From assembly GCA_022497155.1 (NCBI GenBank), contig MU385759.1, positions 124,001 to 188,000 on the forward strand: 64,000 nt of DNA, given 5' to 3'. Position numbers and translations under genes: made by a program. The notes below the pieces were generated by a model. It saw only the letters and a list, made by a program, of their open reading frames with translations. It ran no database searches and was not told where the DNA came from. This DNA comes from Whalleya microplaca (lineage: Eukaryota > Ascomycota > Sordariomycetes > Xylariales > Xylariaceae). Shown here piece by piece: positions 22,222 to 34,102 of the stretch (within the stretch, counting starts at the first letter, position 1; the number at the start of each line of letters is the position of its first letter).

Positions 22222-23110
22222 TCAACCGAGTCTCTCATCCTCCTCTCCTCTCTCGAGGAGCGAATCGCGTTCGCCGTTCTTGGCCGGACCGCTATCTCTG
22301 AAAAGCACATAATGCTGCCCCATGAACAGCAGATCATACAGCATGCTGGCATTCCCCAGCAAGAACTTGACCGGGTTGCCTGTGATCCCCGACCAATCTC
22401 CCTGCAGCCAGGAATCGATCCCTTGCTGTGCAATACTTAGGATCCCACCGGAGAAGTCCAGGAGGATCTGCCAGATGCTCCAGCCCTTCGTGCTGCGATT
22501 CCGCCAATTATGTACGAGCTGAGGAGCGTATTTGACCAGTGTGATGAGCAGCTTCACATAGGATATCGCATATATCACATCGAGCCAGGCCCATGCGGTC
22601 TTCGGATCGGCGTCGGGGGGCGTGCCTAGGACGACGAAGATGATGGCCAGGACGCCGAAGACGGACCCGGTCGCGATGCCCCAGATCAGCTGCGACGGCC
22701 TTGTGCCTGGGGCCCGGTCGAAGCCCCATGCCGAAGGAATGAAGTATTGAGTCGTTAGGACGGCGCAGATCACGAAGGCGTGGGCGGCGAAGACGATATC
22801 GTTGAACGCGACGGTGGGTGTGTGGTCGTTGTTGCGGAGTGCATATTGGTAGCGAATGACGGGAGACGAATATAACGCCGACGTATATATGAGGTAGGCA
22901 AGGAACCCTTTCCGGTGTTAGGTATAAGTCATAACGGTACTGCTAAGGGGAAATAGACATACCAAGGGTATTAAGAAAAGGGAAATCTACGGTAGTGCCG
23001 GATGTCGATTTCCGCCGGATATTTAGCCATGGCTGCGGGTAAAACGACAAGGACCATGACAGAGTATATAACCACCCAAAGGCGACAGAGAGGAACTCGA
23101 GGAAGTTCAT
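22222..23110 (-). CDS. Cystinosin-like PQ-loop transporter (vacuolar cystine exporter family)
   Basis: Two exons (23110-22963 and 22907-22222) give 277 aa. Hydrophobic helices fill most of the length, as in the seven-helix cystinosin/Ers1 family. Two PQ-loop motifs are visible: [11 protein letters not shown] at about residue 25 and [11 protein letters not shown] at about residue 178. [17 protein letters not shown] and [17 protein letters not shown] follow the two motifs, as in known members. The family moves cystine out of the lysosome or vacuole with protons. The ATG at 23110 was chosen because [17 protein letters not shown] matches a cystinosin N-terminus; the frame stays open upstream ([16 protein letters not shown]), so a longer leader exon is possible. 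The gene is divergent from the A-T-R reductase and shares its 1.1 kb upstream region. Confidence 0.9.
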
Positions 23111-24214
23111 GATGCCTTTGCTGGTGAAGGAGGACGAGACACACAGGAAGATCCGCGACGCTTTGTCGCAGATGGCCGAGTCAACGATGACGTGATAATT
23201 AGTCCGTCTTAGTTATTCGTCCTATGAATACACACCAAAACCACGCAGCTGGACGACCAGGGGAGAAGACTCCCCATGAATAAAAGGGTGCTGTCGATAT
23301 GCCATATTCTATTCAATCCTTGAAGCTGGTTTTACTTTTGAACTGTATACCTTCTTGTTAACCAGTACATTAATAACATCAACAGGAGCTTAGTCGGGAA
23401 AAGAACTCTATACCGAGAGCCGAGCTGAAGTTACAGTGTGTGAGTCTGTGGCTGAGGCTGTGGCTGTATTTATTCTATCGGCTTGTGGCGTTTCGTCATC
23501 TTCCGCGTAGACTTATGACAGTCAGAGGCCTGTTACACTCTGTACCTAGGTATTCAACAAAACCTATGAATTCAAAACGTCAGAAGGAAGCATAATCGTG
23601 AAAAGAAACGCCGAAAGTGCTTACATAATACGTTCAGCGTGGACCAGTGTCCAGTTTCGACTGTTCATCGCTGTTTAGGTAATCAATTGCCTCACGTCGC
23701 CATGTCAGACAAGTGCTCAGGCGTAACAATCTCGACTCAGGTAACACTAACATGAGAGTATTATACGAAACTATACATCTCGCGCTTATCTATCTTGTAC
23801 CATCTGATGTCAAGATTGTTGTCTACTCTACCATAGTCAGTGACAATCTCTAATCGTTCGTTCTGTCGTGCTGTCACTAGTGAGAATGGTAATCCTGGAG
23901 ACGCCACAACTTGCGCGTCCTCGAGATGGAGGGTATTCCATTGATATGATATCAGGTGTAACCTGTATATTATTTCAGCCCTATGGAGCTTCACAATGGC
24001 CGAGATTTTTCGCGCCTTGACATAACTTAGACCCGAGTGATGGGACCAGAGTACGTGGTCAAGTTTGACGCGAGCCCGCGGATCAGCCTCACCGTACGAG
24101 ATTGAAGGCCTTAAATTCAATTCAGCGAATTATTCTATCTAAGTGCCGAAGTCTTGATGCCTCGACGAGCAGAATTTCATCACTGGCCTCACTTCCTGAT
24201 CCCAGGTCCTCACC
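23111..24214. other. Shared 1.1 kb upstream region of divergent transporter and reductase genes
   Basis: The region lies between two start codons pointing away from each other, so it should carry both promoters. I see no coding segment with a domain (ORF 23761-24120, minus, is unrecognised). No clear TATA box or known regulator site stands out. Confidence 0.55.
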
Positions 24215-27200
24215 ATGACGCGTGACAGTCAGGACGTCTTCAAGCGGGCTGAGCTGCGTCTCAGCCAGCCCAGCTCCCAGATTTCAATACGAACAATGCC
24301 AGAGCTGGTTGACTATAATGCCATCGTCAATCCAACGGCATTGTTCTGTCTCCAGGCAATCAAGGCTGCGAATGGAGTGAACGGCGATTCGGATGTGGGG
24401 GGTGCTGTGCCGGGCACCATCCCCATGACCATGAGCCAGCTGCGTGATGCCATTGTGCGCTGCCAGGCAGACTTATATGGCCTTTTACCTGATATAAAAT
24501 CTCCTGTTATCGAGCAAGATGGTAGCATTACTAAGAACAAAGTAGTAGCGCTGTTCCTGGACAGCGATGTGGGCTTGCTGATTCACCTGTTCGCGCTGTT
24601 GGGACTTGGCGTACCGGTAGGAGTTTCCCGACTGCTTCACCTTGATTTGTGCAGTAGTATCTAATATAGCGATGATAGGTAATCTTGTTATCTATACGCC
24701 TCAGCTCCGTGGCCGTCCGGCATTTGTTAGACAAAGTCGGGGCCGGGACCATGATTGTTTCCCCTCGGCTGACCAACATGGTCAAATCCGTCTCCGAGGC
24801 TTCGTCAGAATTGCGGACATATACCGCACAGTCTTTCCGAGACTATATGACCGGCGATATGGTCCCGGAGGGTGCCACAATTTGTAAGCGCGGCCATTTC
24901 TGCGCCGATGAAGACCGGAACGTTATTATCTTACACTCATCTGGCACGACGGGCTTGCCCAAGCCTATCCCTCAACCACACAAATACCTACTCGGCTATG
25001 CCACCTGCCACACGGACACTGAAGCCGAGGACGTGGGAGCTCTGAATATGTCTACTCTCCCTCTGTACCACGCAAGTCTACCCATCCTCACTGACTGACC
25101 TTGCCTTTGACGCTGACATCTCTATCTTGCTAGGGCTTTGGCATGCTTGCCCCTTCTCTTGCTCTCCACATCGGAAAGCCCTTCTGGCTTCCTCCAGCGC
25201 ATACAATACCTACTGGCAGCTCCACCGTCGCTGCCTTGCGCGCCTTGCCCGCTGCGAAAAGTCTTCTAACCGTACCCCACATCCTACAGGAAATCATCAC
25301 CCTACCGCCCAGTGAGTGGGTAGAGGTCCTCCGCCCACTGCAATTCATCGCGTGCGGCGGCGGTCCTCTCAAGGTCTCGGTAGGGGAAGCGCTAGCATCC
25401 CGGGGCATCAAGATCCTCGCGCACTTCGGCGCCACGGAGATCGGGGCGCTGGCGCCCATCTTCGTGCCGGGACCCGAGTACGACTGGCACTACTGGCGGC
25501 TCCGACAGGACTTCGATATCCGGGTCGAGGCGGTGCAGGAGGACGAGAATGAGAACGCGAGGACGGATGATGCGACGACGACGAAACACAAGTTCTTCCA
25601 GCTGGTGGCGCGGCCGTTCGGCTGGTCCGAGGACTTCGTTCTTCAGGACTGGCTGGTCACGCGGGATGGCGAGATGGCGCGGCGCGATTTCCGAGCTATG
25701 GGACGCAAGGACGATCTGATTGTGCTCGCGACAGGGGAGAAGGTGCTCCCCCGCATTCTGGAGAGTATGCTGGAGGAGAGCCCGCTGGTGAAGTCGGCGA
25801 TAGCGTTTGGTGAGGAGCAGTTTGAGCTGGGCGTCCTGGTCGAACCGGTGGCACCCCTGGACGATGTGGAGAAGTTCAGGGATGAGATATGGCCGATAAT
25901 ACTCAAGGCTGGGGAGCAGATGGACTCGCACGCGCGGATCTCGAACAAGTCTGGTATTGTGGTTACGACCCCTGACCAGACCATTCCGCGGTCGGATAAG
26001 GGCTCCGTTTTGAGGAAAGAGGTGTACCGACAGTTCAGTGCGCAGATACAAGCCGCGTACGAGTTAATCGAGGCTAGCGCGGGCGATGATAGCTCACTTA
26101 CTCTCACCACCAGTGAAAGCCTTGAAGAGGGGTTGAAGACGCTTGTCCAATTGGTTCTGGGTGATAATGTGGAAAGCGACAAGTGGACGATTGAGGATGA
26201 TCTATTCGAGCTCGGCTTGAACTCCTTGCAATGTGTCCGTGTGCAGCGGGCATTGCAGAATGCAGTTAAACAAGCAGCAGAAAAGGGTGTCTTGCCAAGT
26301 CAGAGCTTGCCAAGAGACTTTGTGTATAAACATCCCACGGTCGCAAGCATGACGGCCTCTCTCAGGTCAGGGGGAAATGGAGAATTAGCCGCAGAGAAGA
26401 CGATCAGTGAGTATATCGAGGAATATAGGTTGTCTACAAGACAAGGAGACGTTGTATTACTTACTGGGAGCACTGGGAGTCTCGGCTCGCATCTTTTGGC
26501 TCACTTGGTGTCGCTGCCAGGCGTCGAGCAGGTGATATGCCTTCGGCGATCAGCGGCATCAGACCGTGTGAACGGTACAAAGGGCAACCCGGTCACAGAG
26601 CAAGTCAATAATGCTACTTCGAAGGGCGCGAGATTATCATCCGATAACTTAGGGAAGATCTCGGTGCTCTACGTTGAACCTTTCAAGCCTCGCCTCGGCC
26701 TCTCAGACACAGACTATACTAAGCTAAGCAGAAGTGTGACGCATATCCTGCACGCGGCGTGGCCCGTTGACTTCAAGCGCGCACTCTCTTCTTTCCAGAC
26801 CCAGTTCCTCTTCCTACAAAACCTACTACAATTAGCCCGCGATGCGCACGCCAGTCGCCCCTCCCTGAAGCCCCGGCTAGGGTTTCTGTCCTCTATTGCG
26901 GCAGTAGGTCAGTACCCGCATACCCGTCCCGGCGAGCGGATCGTCCCGGAGCGGATGATGGACGGCGACACGAGCATCAAACGCTTTAGCTACGGACAGG
27001 CCAAACTAATCTGCGAAGGCATCGTGGCGCGCGCCGCAGTCGAGCTGGAGAGTGAGCTGGAAGCGTGCACGATGCGCGTCGGGCAGGTGGCCGGCGCGCG
27101 AGAAAGCGGCTTCTGGAACCCCAAGGAACACTTCCCCGCGCTTGTGCAGGTCGCGCAGGCGACGGGGAAGTGGCCGCAACTTCAGGGGGTAAGTAAGAAT

Positions 27201-27712
27201 TGCAATCGCGTTACCTACCGTGCCACTAGACAACTAGTAGTTGAATCTTCCGCTGACGTTTTATGATCGCGCAGACACTCTCCTGGCTCCCAGTGGATAC
27301 ATGTGCCGCAGCCATCTGCGACATCCTCCTGGCGACCCCGGCCCCTGACCTCGTCTACCATGTCGAGAACCCGGTACGTCAGGATTGGCCCAGCATGTTG
27401 GGTCAGATCGCGGCGGAGCTTGGGTTCGAGCGCGAGGCGTTTGTTAGCTTCGACGAGTGGCGCCGGCTGGCTGTCGCAGCTGCTACGGACCATGTGGACC
27501 TGCTGATGGAGTTCTTTGCCGAACACTTCCTGCATATGGCGACTGGCGGCGTCATCCTGGACACGGCACGAGCGCGGCAAGCGTCGGAGACATTGAGGTG
27601 TGCGGGACCTGTGGAGACTGAGGTGGTGAAGAGTTATGTGAGAGAGTGGAAGAGGATTGGGCTTTTAAAATCAACCCCTGTAAATGGCGTCGGAACGAAG
27701 GTCTTGAATTAG
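24215..27712 (+). CDS. NRPS-like adenylate-forming reductase, domains A-T-R (carboxylic acid reductase type)
   Basis: Exons 24215-24616, 24679-25071, 25134-27188 and 27275-27712 give 1,095 aa. The adenylation domain shows core A3 IILHSSGTTGLPKP (about 217-230), A5 LAHFGATEIGAL (360-371), A8 MGRKDDLIVLATGEKV (454-469) and the A10 lysine region PRSDKGSVLRKE (551-561). The thiolation domain carries FELGLNSLQ, with Ser629 as the phosphopantetheine site. The reductase domain has the NAD(P) motif LLTGSTGSLGSHLL (707-720) and the SDR pair Tyr885/Lys889 in SYGQAK. There is no condensation domain. Such enzymes activate a carboxylic acid as AMP ester, load it on the carrier and release it as aldehyde or alcohol. 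Intron 2 has a GC donor (GCAAGT). Met28 is an alternative start. Substrate is unknown. Confidence 0.94.
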
Positions 27713-30700
27713 CATGTTATAGAAGGATTAGACATGAGAGCGACTCTACGATGAAGGTAGTTTTATGTCTTTAGAATACTAGTGAGGACAAGTCATGTTA
27801 TCTGTTATTCTTAAGTAGCTAGCTGTCTACGAGTAGGACTTAGAAATGAACACCAGCTGTGCAAACTTCCAGTCCCTGGAGTCATCTACTTCCGATGTTA
27901 GATATTGTAAATAGTGTTCTAGATCCATCACAAGCTTAATACAAAATTCTAGAGGACGCAGGGGGGCTTCGATGACTAGATAATAAGTCTATACAGATCG
28001 GTCGTATGATGTAAGCGGTTGACAACAAGTATAGAATCCTAGCAGATAAATACGGCGTAAAGACTTTACAAGTCAGCTCGACAAGACTATCATCTTAGAT
28101 CTAGCACTGCGGGAACCTCGGATTGTAATAGGCGTTCGATTGAGTCTTCGTAGCCTATTATTGTCAAGCCTACTAGTTCGTATTGGCATCTACAGTGCGA
28201 GAATCTCGATAGTTGACTCTACTACAAAGTAGGTCTTGAATAAAGAGGATTCCTATCGCTGACAGGTGATCTGCATGAAATCCTTGACAGCTAGCCGCGG
28301 CAAGCCCCAGCCTGCCAGCCACCCGAGGGATGACAGACATTAGCCACAGACATTGCATACATGTATGGAACTGTACAAGGTTAAAGTTTACCCTACATTA
28401 GTTCCTGGCCGGCATCGTTAGAGCGCTTCCTATCCTAGCAGCCTAGCAGCCCTAGATACCGAAAAGTGATCTATCAAGGGAATGATCGTCGCTTGAATAC
28501 CGAAACTAGGCATTCCTTCAAAGGCTTCGGGCTGCATGGTGGCAACTTAGCTCACGATACTGCTTTAGACTCCCGTATTCGTTGCGTCTTTTACTATGGT
28601 CAACATGTGATTGCGTATTCATGTCTCCAAGTGCAGATGTTGTGTTACAAAACGCAATGGAACAGGACACAGTTGGAACAATGGGCATGCGCCACGCAGT
28701 GGTATGATGGTTGATCTGATACCCAGGTAACCTATCTTCGCAGATGGAATCTTCCGCATAAGAAACTCCGTTATGCGTGATTAAGGTGGTTGGATTAACG
28801 TTGTTGCATATGCAGCGTGGGGGTTACAGAGTCATCTACTCTGAGTAATGCGATCAGTAAGATTTATTGAATCTCTAATGGAAACTGTGTATAATTGAGT
28901 CTTGGGTAGCTAATGCGGAGGCAATTGGTTTTTGCCAAGCAAAGGGTCTAGACCTCCCGCGATAGTTATTCAAACGTAGGGTTACAGAAGAACATGATCA
29001 CAAGAGGGCCTTAGAGCTTACAACCAACTATCACCTGCAGTCGTGTTGACTCCGCAGGTTTCGGTGCTTGGAAAACCTGGGGTGTACTAAAACTTACCCC
29101 GTCACTCCAAGGCTCTCGGGAAAAGAGGACAAGCATGATAGGCTCATGATTACGAGACTGTAATACAATAAAGAACGATGGGTAGCACCAGGAAAAGTCA
29201 CCATTTTTCAAGAATTTCGGAGTCTAATCTTGACCTATACACAGGAGGCGGACAAAGCTCCAAGACAGTGCTTACTACATGTAAGCGTAGCACCATTAAT
29301 ATTGCGTGCATCCCAGCGTTCTCGTGTGTTCTGGTTATGTCTGAAGAGATGTTTTAATCGACTATCCTGCTACCTACGTTTTCTCGTAGGTTTCGATTGA
29401 TTCACCACTGCGTCTTGTTATCTGTCTATATGTACGTATGTTATAGGGCTTTCAGATGCTCAATGATATATCATATGTACTTGTTCATCGCTACTACGTA
29501 GTATACATATGTTGGTTTCCAAAGATATCATTCAAATGCAACAAATAATCGTTGCCGCACCATACAAGCGCAGCGAGGTTGTAGAAATAAGATCAAGCCT
29601 TATGTCAACACCTAGGATTACACGACTGATGACGAAAAACCTGTGCAGCGATATACATGCAAGTTCTATATGCTGGTCATTTCGCGTTAGTTGCACGTAT
29701 AGGTTTCCCCTAAAATAATGCCAACTTACGCTGCAAAGGGATATAACGAAAAACGTCTGTTATAAGGCAAGGTTTCGTTAATAGAAAAGACCTGGGACAT
29801 AATTGGTGCATTATCATGAGCCCTATTGCTATGTAACGGGGTTAAATAGTGCGAAAACATTTACCCAATTCATTTAGTTACTTATACAAATTAGGTAGTA
29901 TAAAGGTATCAAAAATTACATTGTTGTACATAATGATCCTCTGGCGACCTCGATCTCGATTATTAGTCAGCTTATACTTGGATTCGGATCCATCTTCCGT
30001 AAAACACAAAAGAATAAACACGCATTGCCAAGTAATGTGACAATGTACCTACCTGCAGCTTCTCTGTAGTTATATCATGTCAGTTGACACTCACCGCTAT
30101 GTCGAATTAGTCTTATCGCACCTAGTCGAGCCGACCAGGGTGGCTATAGCGGCAGGCTTCGTTAAACAATAAGCTGTCCTGTTTGCCCATCGCCGATAGT
30201 TACATCACAGAATCCTTGGTACATGTATCATTCGCTTAACATCAGCCCATACTACCGGGCCGTGCCGCGCTGTCTCGAATTCCGCGGACTTTAGCAAAGC
30301 GGAATAACTAGACAGATATTGCTAGCCTATTTAAACCAGACGTAAAGATCATAATGATTTGTCGTAAACGCGATGCTGTAGTTGCTGCACAGTAAACTGT
30401 AATTACGCCTTATATGATACACAGCGCGTCATGATTACATTAAATGTTGATAATAGATACATGTGCATTGCACCATATGCTAGAAATAGAAAGGCCAGTT
30501 TCAGGTATCTATCAATTGAAGCATATTTAAACCTCTCAATTTGATGATACTTGGCTCTGAAAATATCGCACTATAGGACCGCATTGAAGTTGCACAAGAA
30601 GGGCGGGCATGTTGGCAGATATCTTACTAATAACAATACTTAGTAAGCTGAACGCCGAATCTAGCGATATCGAGCGAGCCTCGTGAGAATACGCGGTGGC

Positions 30701-30994
30701 ATTAAACATCAGTTTACTTCACTCATTGTCAGCCCTACTGAATTTCGTTTCAGTCTCAATTGAGATCAAGTTATGCCACAAAAGCACGATGTTACAAATG
30801 AGGTAGCAATGCAGATGACAATGTTGCATTGTCCTCCGCAGCATGTGAACCACAGATAACATTGATAGCCAACCCCTTAAACGGTATGTAGGATGCTTGC
30901 CCAAGGGAAAGAATCACCGAACTCCTTGCTTTAATTTAGTGTGCATCAAAGGAACAAGGTCAATACCTATGTGCCAGGGAGCATCTGTGAGATT
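27713..30994. other. 3.3 kb AT-rich spacer with possible transposon scraps
   Basis: There is no intact gene. Two related words, CACTGCGGGAACCTCGG (28107) and CAGTGCGAGAATCTCG (28194), lie in the same orientation 90 nt apart and may be remnants of an element end. A minus-strand open stretch at 28173-28358 is adjacent and unrecognised. ORFs at 28466-28714, 29011-29211 and 29509-29718 have no domains. The rest is AT-rich with scattered TACCTA words. Confidence 0.5.
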
Positions 30995-32147
30995 CTATTC
31001 CACATAGCACTGCACGTGCTGTATTTCACCTGCAATCATCATTTCATTGATGCCTTTGGATATCCTGCACATGATACCCTCCAATCGCCTTGCATCGCAG
31101 GATGCCTTGATATGCAAAATCTTGTCTGGGAAAGGATTGGAGTCCCTGAGGCTACCATTGAGACTGCAACCCGGTTGTGTCCCCTCGGTGTGAGCCACGT
31201 CTAGCTGGGTTGTTAAGTCCGAGAACGGCTGCGTCAGCTCGCTGACGGTTGCACATCCGGCTACCGGCGAAGGCTCCGACTGCGGTAAGGATTTTGAGTT
31301 GGCGACATGGTTCTCCGAGCTGTTGAAAGCAAATAGATTGTCTACAGTTCGGGACTGCGTATCGTGGCCTATATCCGAGATACTATCAGAATTTGGCGTC
31401 TGGGGGGAGTGCCACCCTAAATATGGCGTTGACGAGAAATCCGAGGCTACGGTCGACGGTGTGAGACTGGCGGTAGAAGATAGCCGCTGATGAGAACTAG
31501 TGTAGCCACATTCTCCATTCTCCATTCTTCGTTGCAAGAGGGCGAATCGATTCTTTGCTGACAGCGCAGTTCGGTTTGGGAAATGCGTGTTGATGATTTC
31601 GCGCCAGTTTCTCCCTATCCTTTCCACGCGTTGTAGCAAGACGGCATCCTGAGACAAGCTCAACGTCAGTGGCGCAGGTACAATGATTGGTCACTTAGCG
31701 ACTTACCTCATCAGGACTCCAGGGGCTGTGATCGATCCGGGGGTCCAGCTTATCGTGCCATCGTTTCCAGCATTGATCACCATTGCGGCTCCCAACCGCC
31801 TCTGACACCTTAGTCCATCTAGTACCATGCATCTGCACGGCTCTTCGAAGCTTATCGTCTTCTTCTGGCATCCATACCCCTTGCTTAAAACAATGCGCGA
31901 TTTTGTAATGCCACCGCTTCCGGCAATCCTTATTGCTCCGCCCCGGAAGGTAGCCAGCTACTTTGTGCCAGCTAATAGTCTGTCCCGGACGTGACACTTC
32001 ATCGATCTTCTGTTAGTGCACGTGTAATCGGCAGGTGCTTGCAAACCACATACCTTCAGCTACAGCAGCATCAAGGATTCGGTCTTGCTCTGGTGTCCAT
32101 CTCTGGCGCTCATGCAGTTCTGGGGGCGGGGAGTTGGTTGAGAGCAT
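30995..32147 (-). CDS. Three-repeat Myb/SANT DNA-binding regulator (paralogue 1)
   Basis: Exons 32147-32054, 31996-31707 and 31648-30995 give 345 aa. Three consecutive Myb repeats occupy about residues 16-172: RQRWTPEQDRILDAAV with SWHKVAGYLPGRSNKDCRKRW; GVWMPEEDDKLRRAV with RWTKVSEAVGSRNGDQCWKRW; and SPWSPDEDAVLLQRV with NWREIINTHFPNRT. The first and third tryptophans of each repeat are largely present. The remaining 170 residues are Ser/Thr/Pro-rich and probably carry regulatory function in the nucleus. Intron 1 uses an AAG acceptor 16 nt after a CTAAC branch point, because the nearer AGs would break the frame. Its closest visible relative is the divergent gene at 34103-35594. Proximity to the reductase and monooxygenase suggests, but does not show, pathway control. 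Confidence 0.85.
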
Positions 32148-34102
32148 TACGTTTCAAAGGAAGAAGTGCCACATGTCAAGCTATCTTTTTGGGTTGTTGG
32201 CGCCACTCTTTGCAGAGCCTTCAACTGGTGTTGAAGTGATAGACGATGTAGACAACTATAAAAGAAAGGCGCATATATATACTGTGAACTAATAAGCCAT
32301 TGCCTGCGAAATCCTTGGCAGAAGACATAAGGTAGTTTGAAAGCAAAGACCTTGGACTTACGGGTGTCATGTTTTCACATCCGCGTCTCAACGCGGAATA
32401 TAATATTTCTATCACAAATTCTTACCTTGACAGCGCGGGGTAAGCTGAATAAGGAGTCTATAAGAAGGGGTTCAACTGATAGACTGAGTTTCTTAATCGG
32501 TACACCATTTAACCTTGCCTGAGTAGCAAACCCGCGTGCTTGAGGTCCGAGCGCTCAACCCTCCAATCTACAAAGTACTACGCAGTAAGTCAGCTCTTAA
32601 AGTGAATTGCAAAGACGATATATGCACACACTTAGTCTCCTACCAACCTAAGACATAATATAAATACGTCCAAATTTGACAATGCACCAGGGGCCAAAGT
32701 CTAATTCAAACACCTCGTACGTAATAATGTTGCTGAAATTTTCTCCATATTTTTATCCTCATTCATTTATGTTGCGCGGTACTCCGGTCAGATCAATATC
32801 CTGAACTGGGACCGAAAGTGATATCTAAGGACGATAGCTCTGGATGGACCAATAGGATCTCATTTGCCTGAGTGGGGAAGACCAAAATCAACATTTGAGG
32901 CGACAAATTGCTAAGACTGGAGTGTCGCTATCGTGCTTCTACAAGGGTTGCATCAAGGTTGCAGCGTATGCAGTCGTACAAGCAATGACAGAGATCGTAT
33001 AGGCCATGAACTTGGAAGCATGGCGATTGAGAACGAGTAAGTTATATAAGGCAAAATTTATCAGAAAACAGGGTGAATATCTGGCTTTCGCTACTCCAAG
33101 AGCCACCCAGATGTCTGGCCCTTTTTATATTCAAGGCGTTGCCAACGTAGTCTCTTAGCTCATACGCCTCATCGTCAGTTGGCATAGAGTCTGAGTGCAT
33201 AGGATTCCTGTGGCGGCGGCACACAATTGAAAATAGATTAGATTAGGAATGGAGGAGAGTTGATCATTGGCTAAAAGACAACGATTATATTTATTACAGG
33301 GGGGGCATGCCGACCCGGACAAAAGAAAGGAAAATTGCCTAAAGTGAGGATCCTAAGCTCGGCTAGACCACAATAGACCCTGAACTGCATGATATCGTTC
33401 CCTATGCTTGCTCCGAAGGATGTTACTGAAAATGCTGGACACATGGGAGACATCCTACACGATGGTATAATGTGTATCAGATTGATATATGTGAATACTA
33501 CTAAGTCTGTAGGCCTACTATTATCCATATTTTTCTCTTAAGTGGTCGAGGTTTCTCCAGGGAATCGGTTGAACTGTTGGAGTCTGGAGTCAATTACAAT
33601 CAGCCCTACATGGCGTATACACGTGGCAGGGAACCCTGCCTTTAGAAACAGGCTCTAGAAGCTATATAAACTACCTGAAGTCGCTCTTTATATGTAAACG
33701 GTTATAGGCTCTGAACATCTGTCTATAACTGCCTTGAAGGTATTGAATTTTAACTCTACAGTACATTACAGACTGTACATACATGTACACGCGCATATAG
33801 AACCCCACTTGCAGTCCAGGAAGCCCTCCCGTGCTTGGATTCGTTTTAAGTTGCGTCTGCTGTCAGCTTATTTATGTGTGGCTTGGTCTACGCGTCTTAC
33901 TCGGGAAGGTCTGAGTTTGTTACAAGTGCTTGAATACTCATACCTGGGAATGTAGCTGATCTAAGCAACTACATGACGTATCCATACAAACCAAGGCCAA
34001 ACACAATCTAGACTCAGTCCTTTGTGAAATAGCTACAACTCCTTAACTCTGGGGCGTCTTCGAATTCTGGCTTCTTGCCATTATCAATGTTATTCTTGAA
34101 CG
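32148..34102. other. 2 kb region between the divergent Myb paralogues
   Basis: Both Myb genes read outward from here, so it should hold their promoters. It is AT-rich and I see no ORF with a domain. Short ORFs at 32035-32292 and 33734-33955 are not convincing. No long inverted repeat reveals the duplication that made the pair. Confidence 0.5.

Noticed and set aside
25392..26182. Two long minus-strand ORFs (219 and 179 codons) opposite the reductase
   Set aside because: They are antisense shadows of GC3-biased coding sequence of the A-T-R gene.
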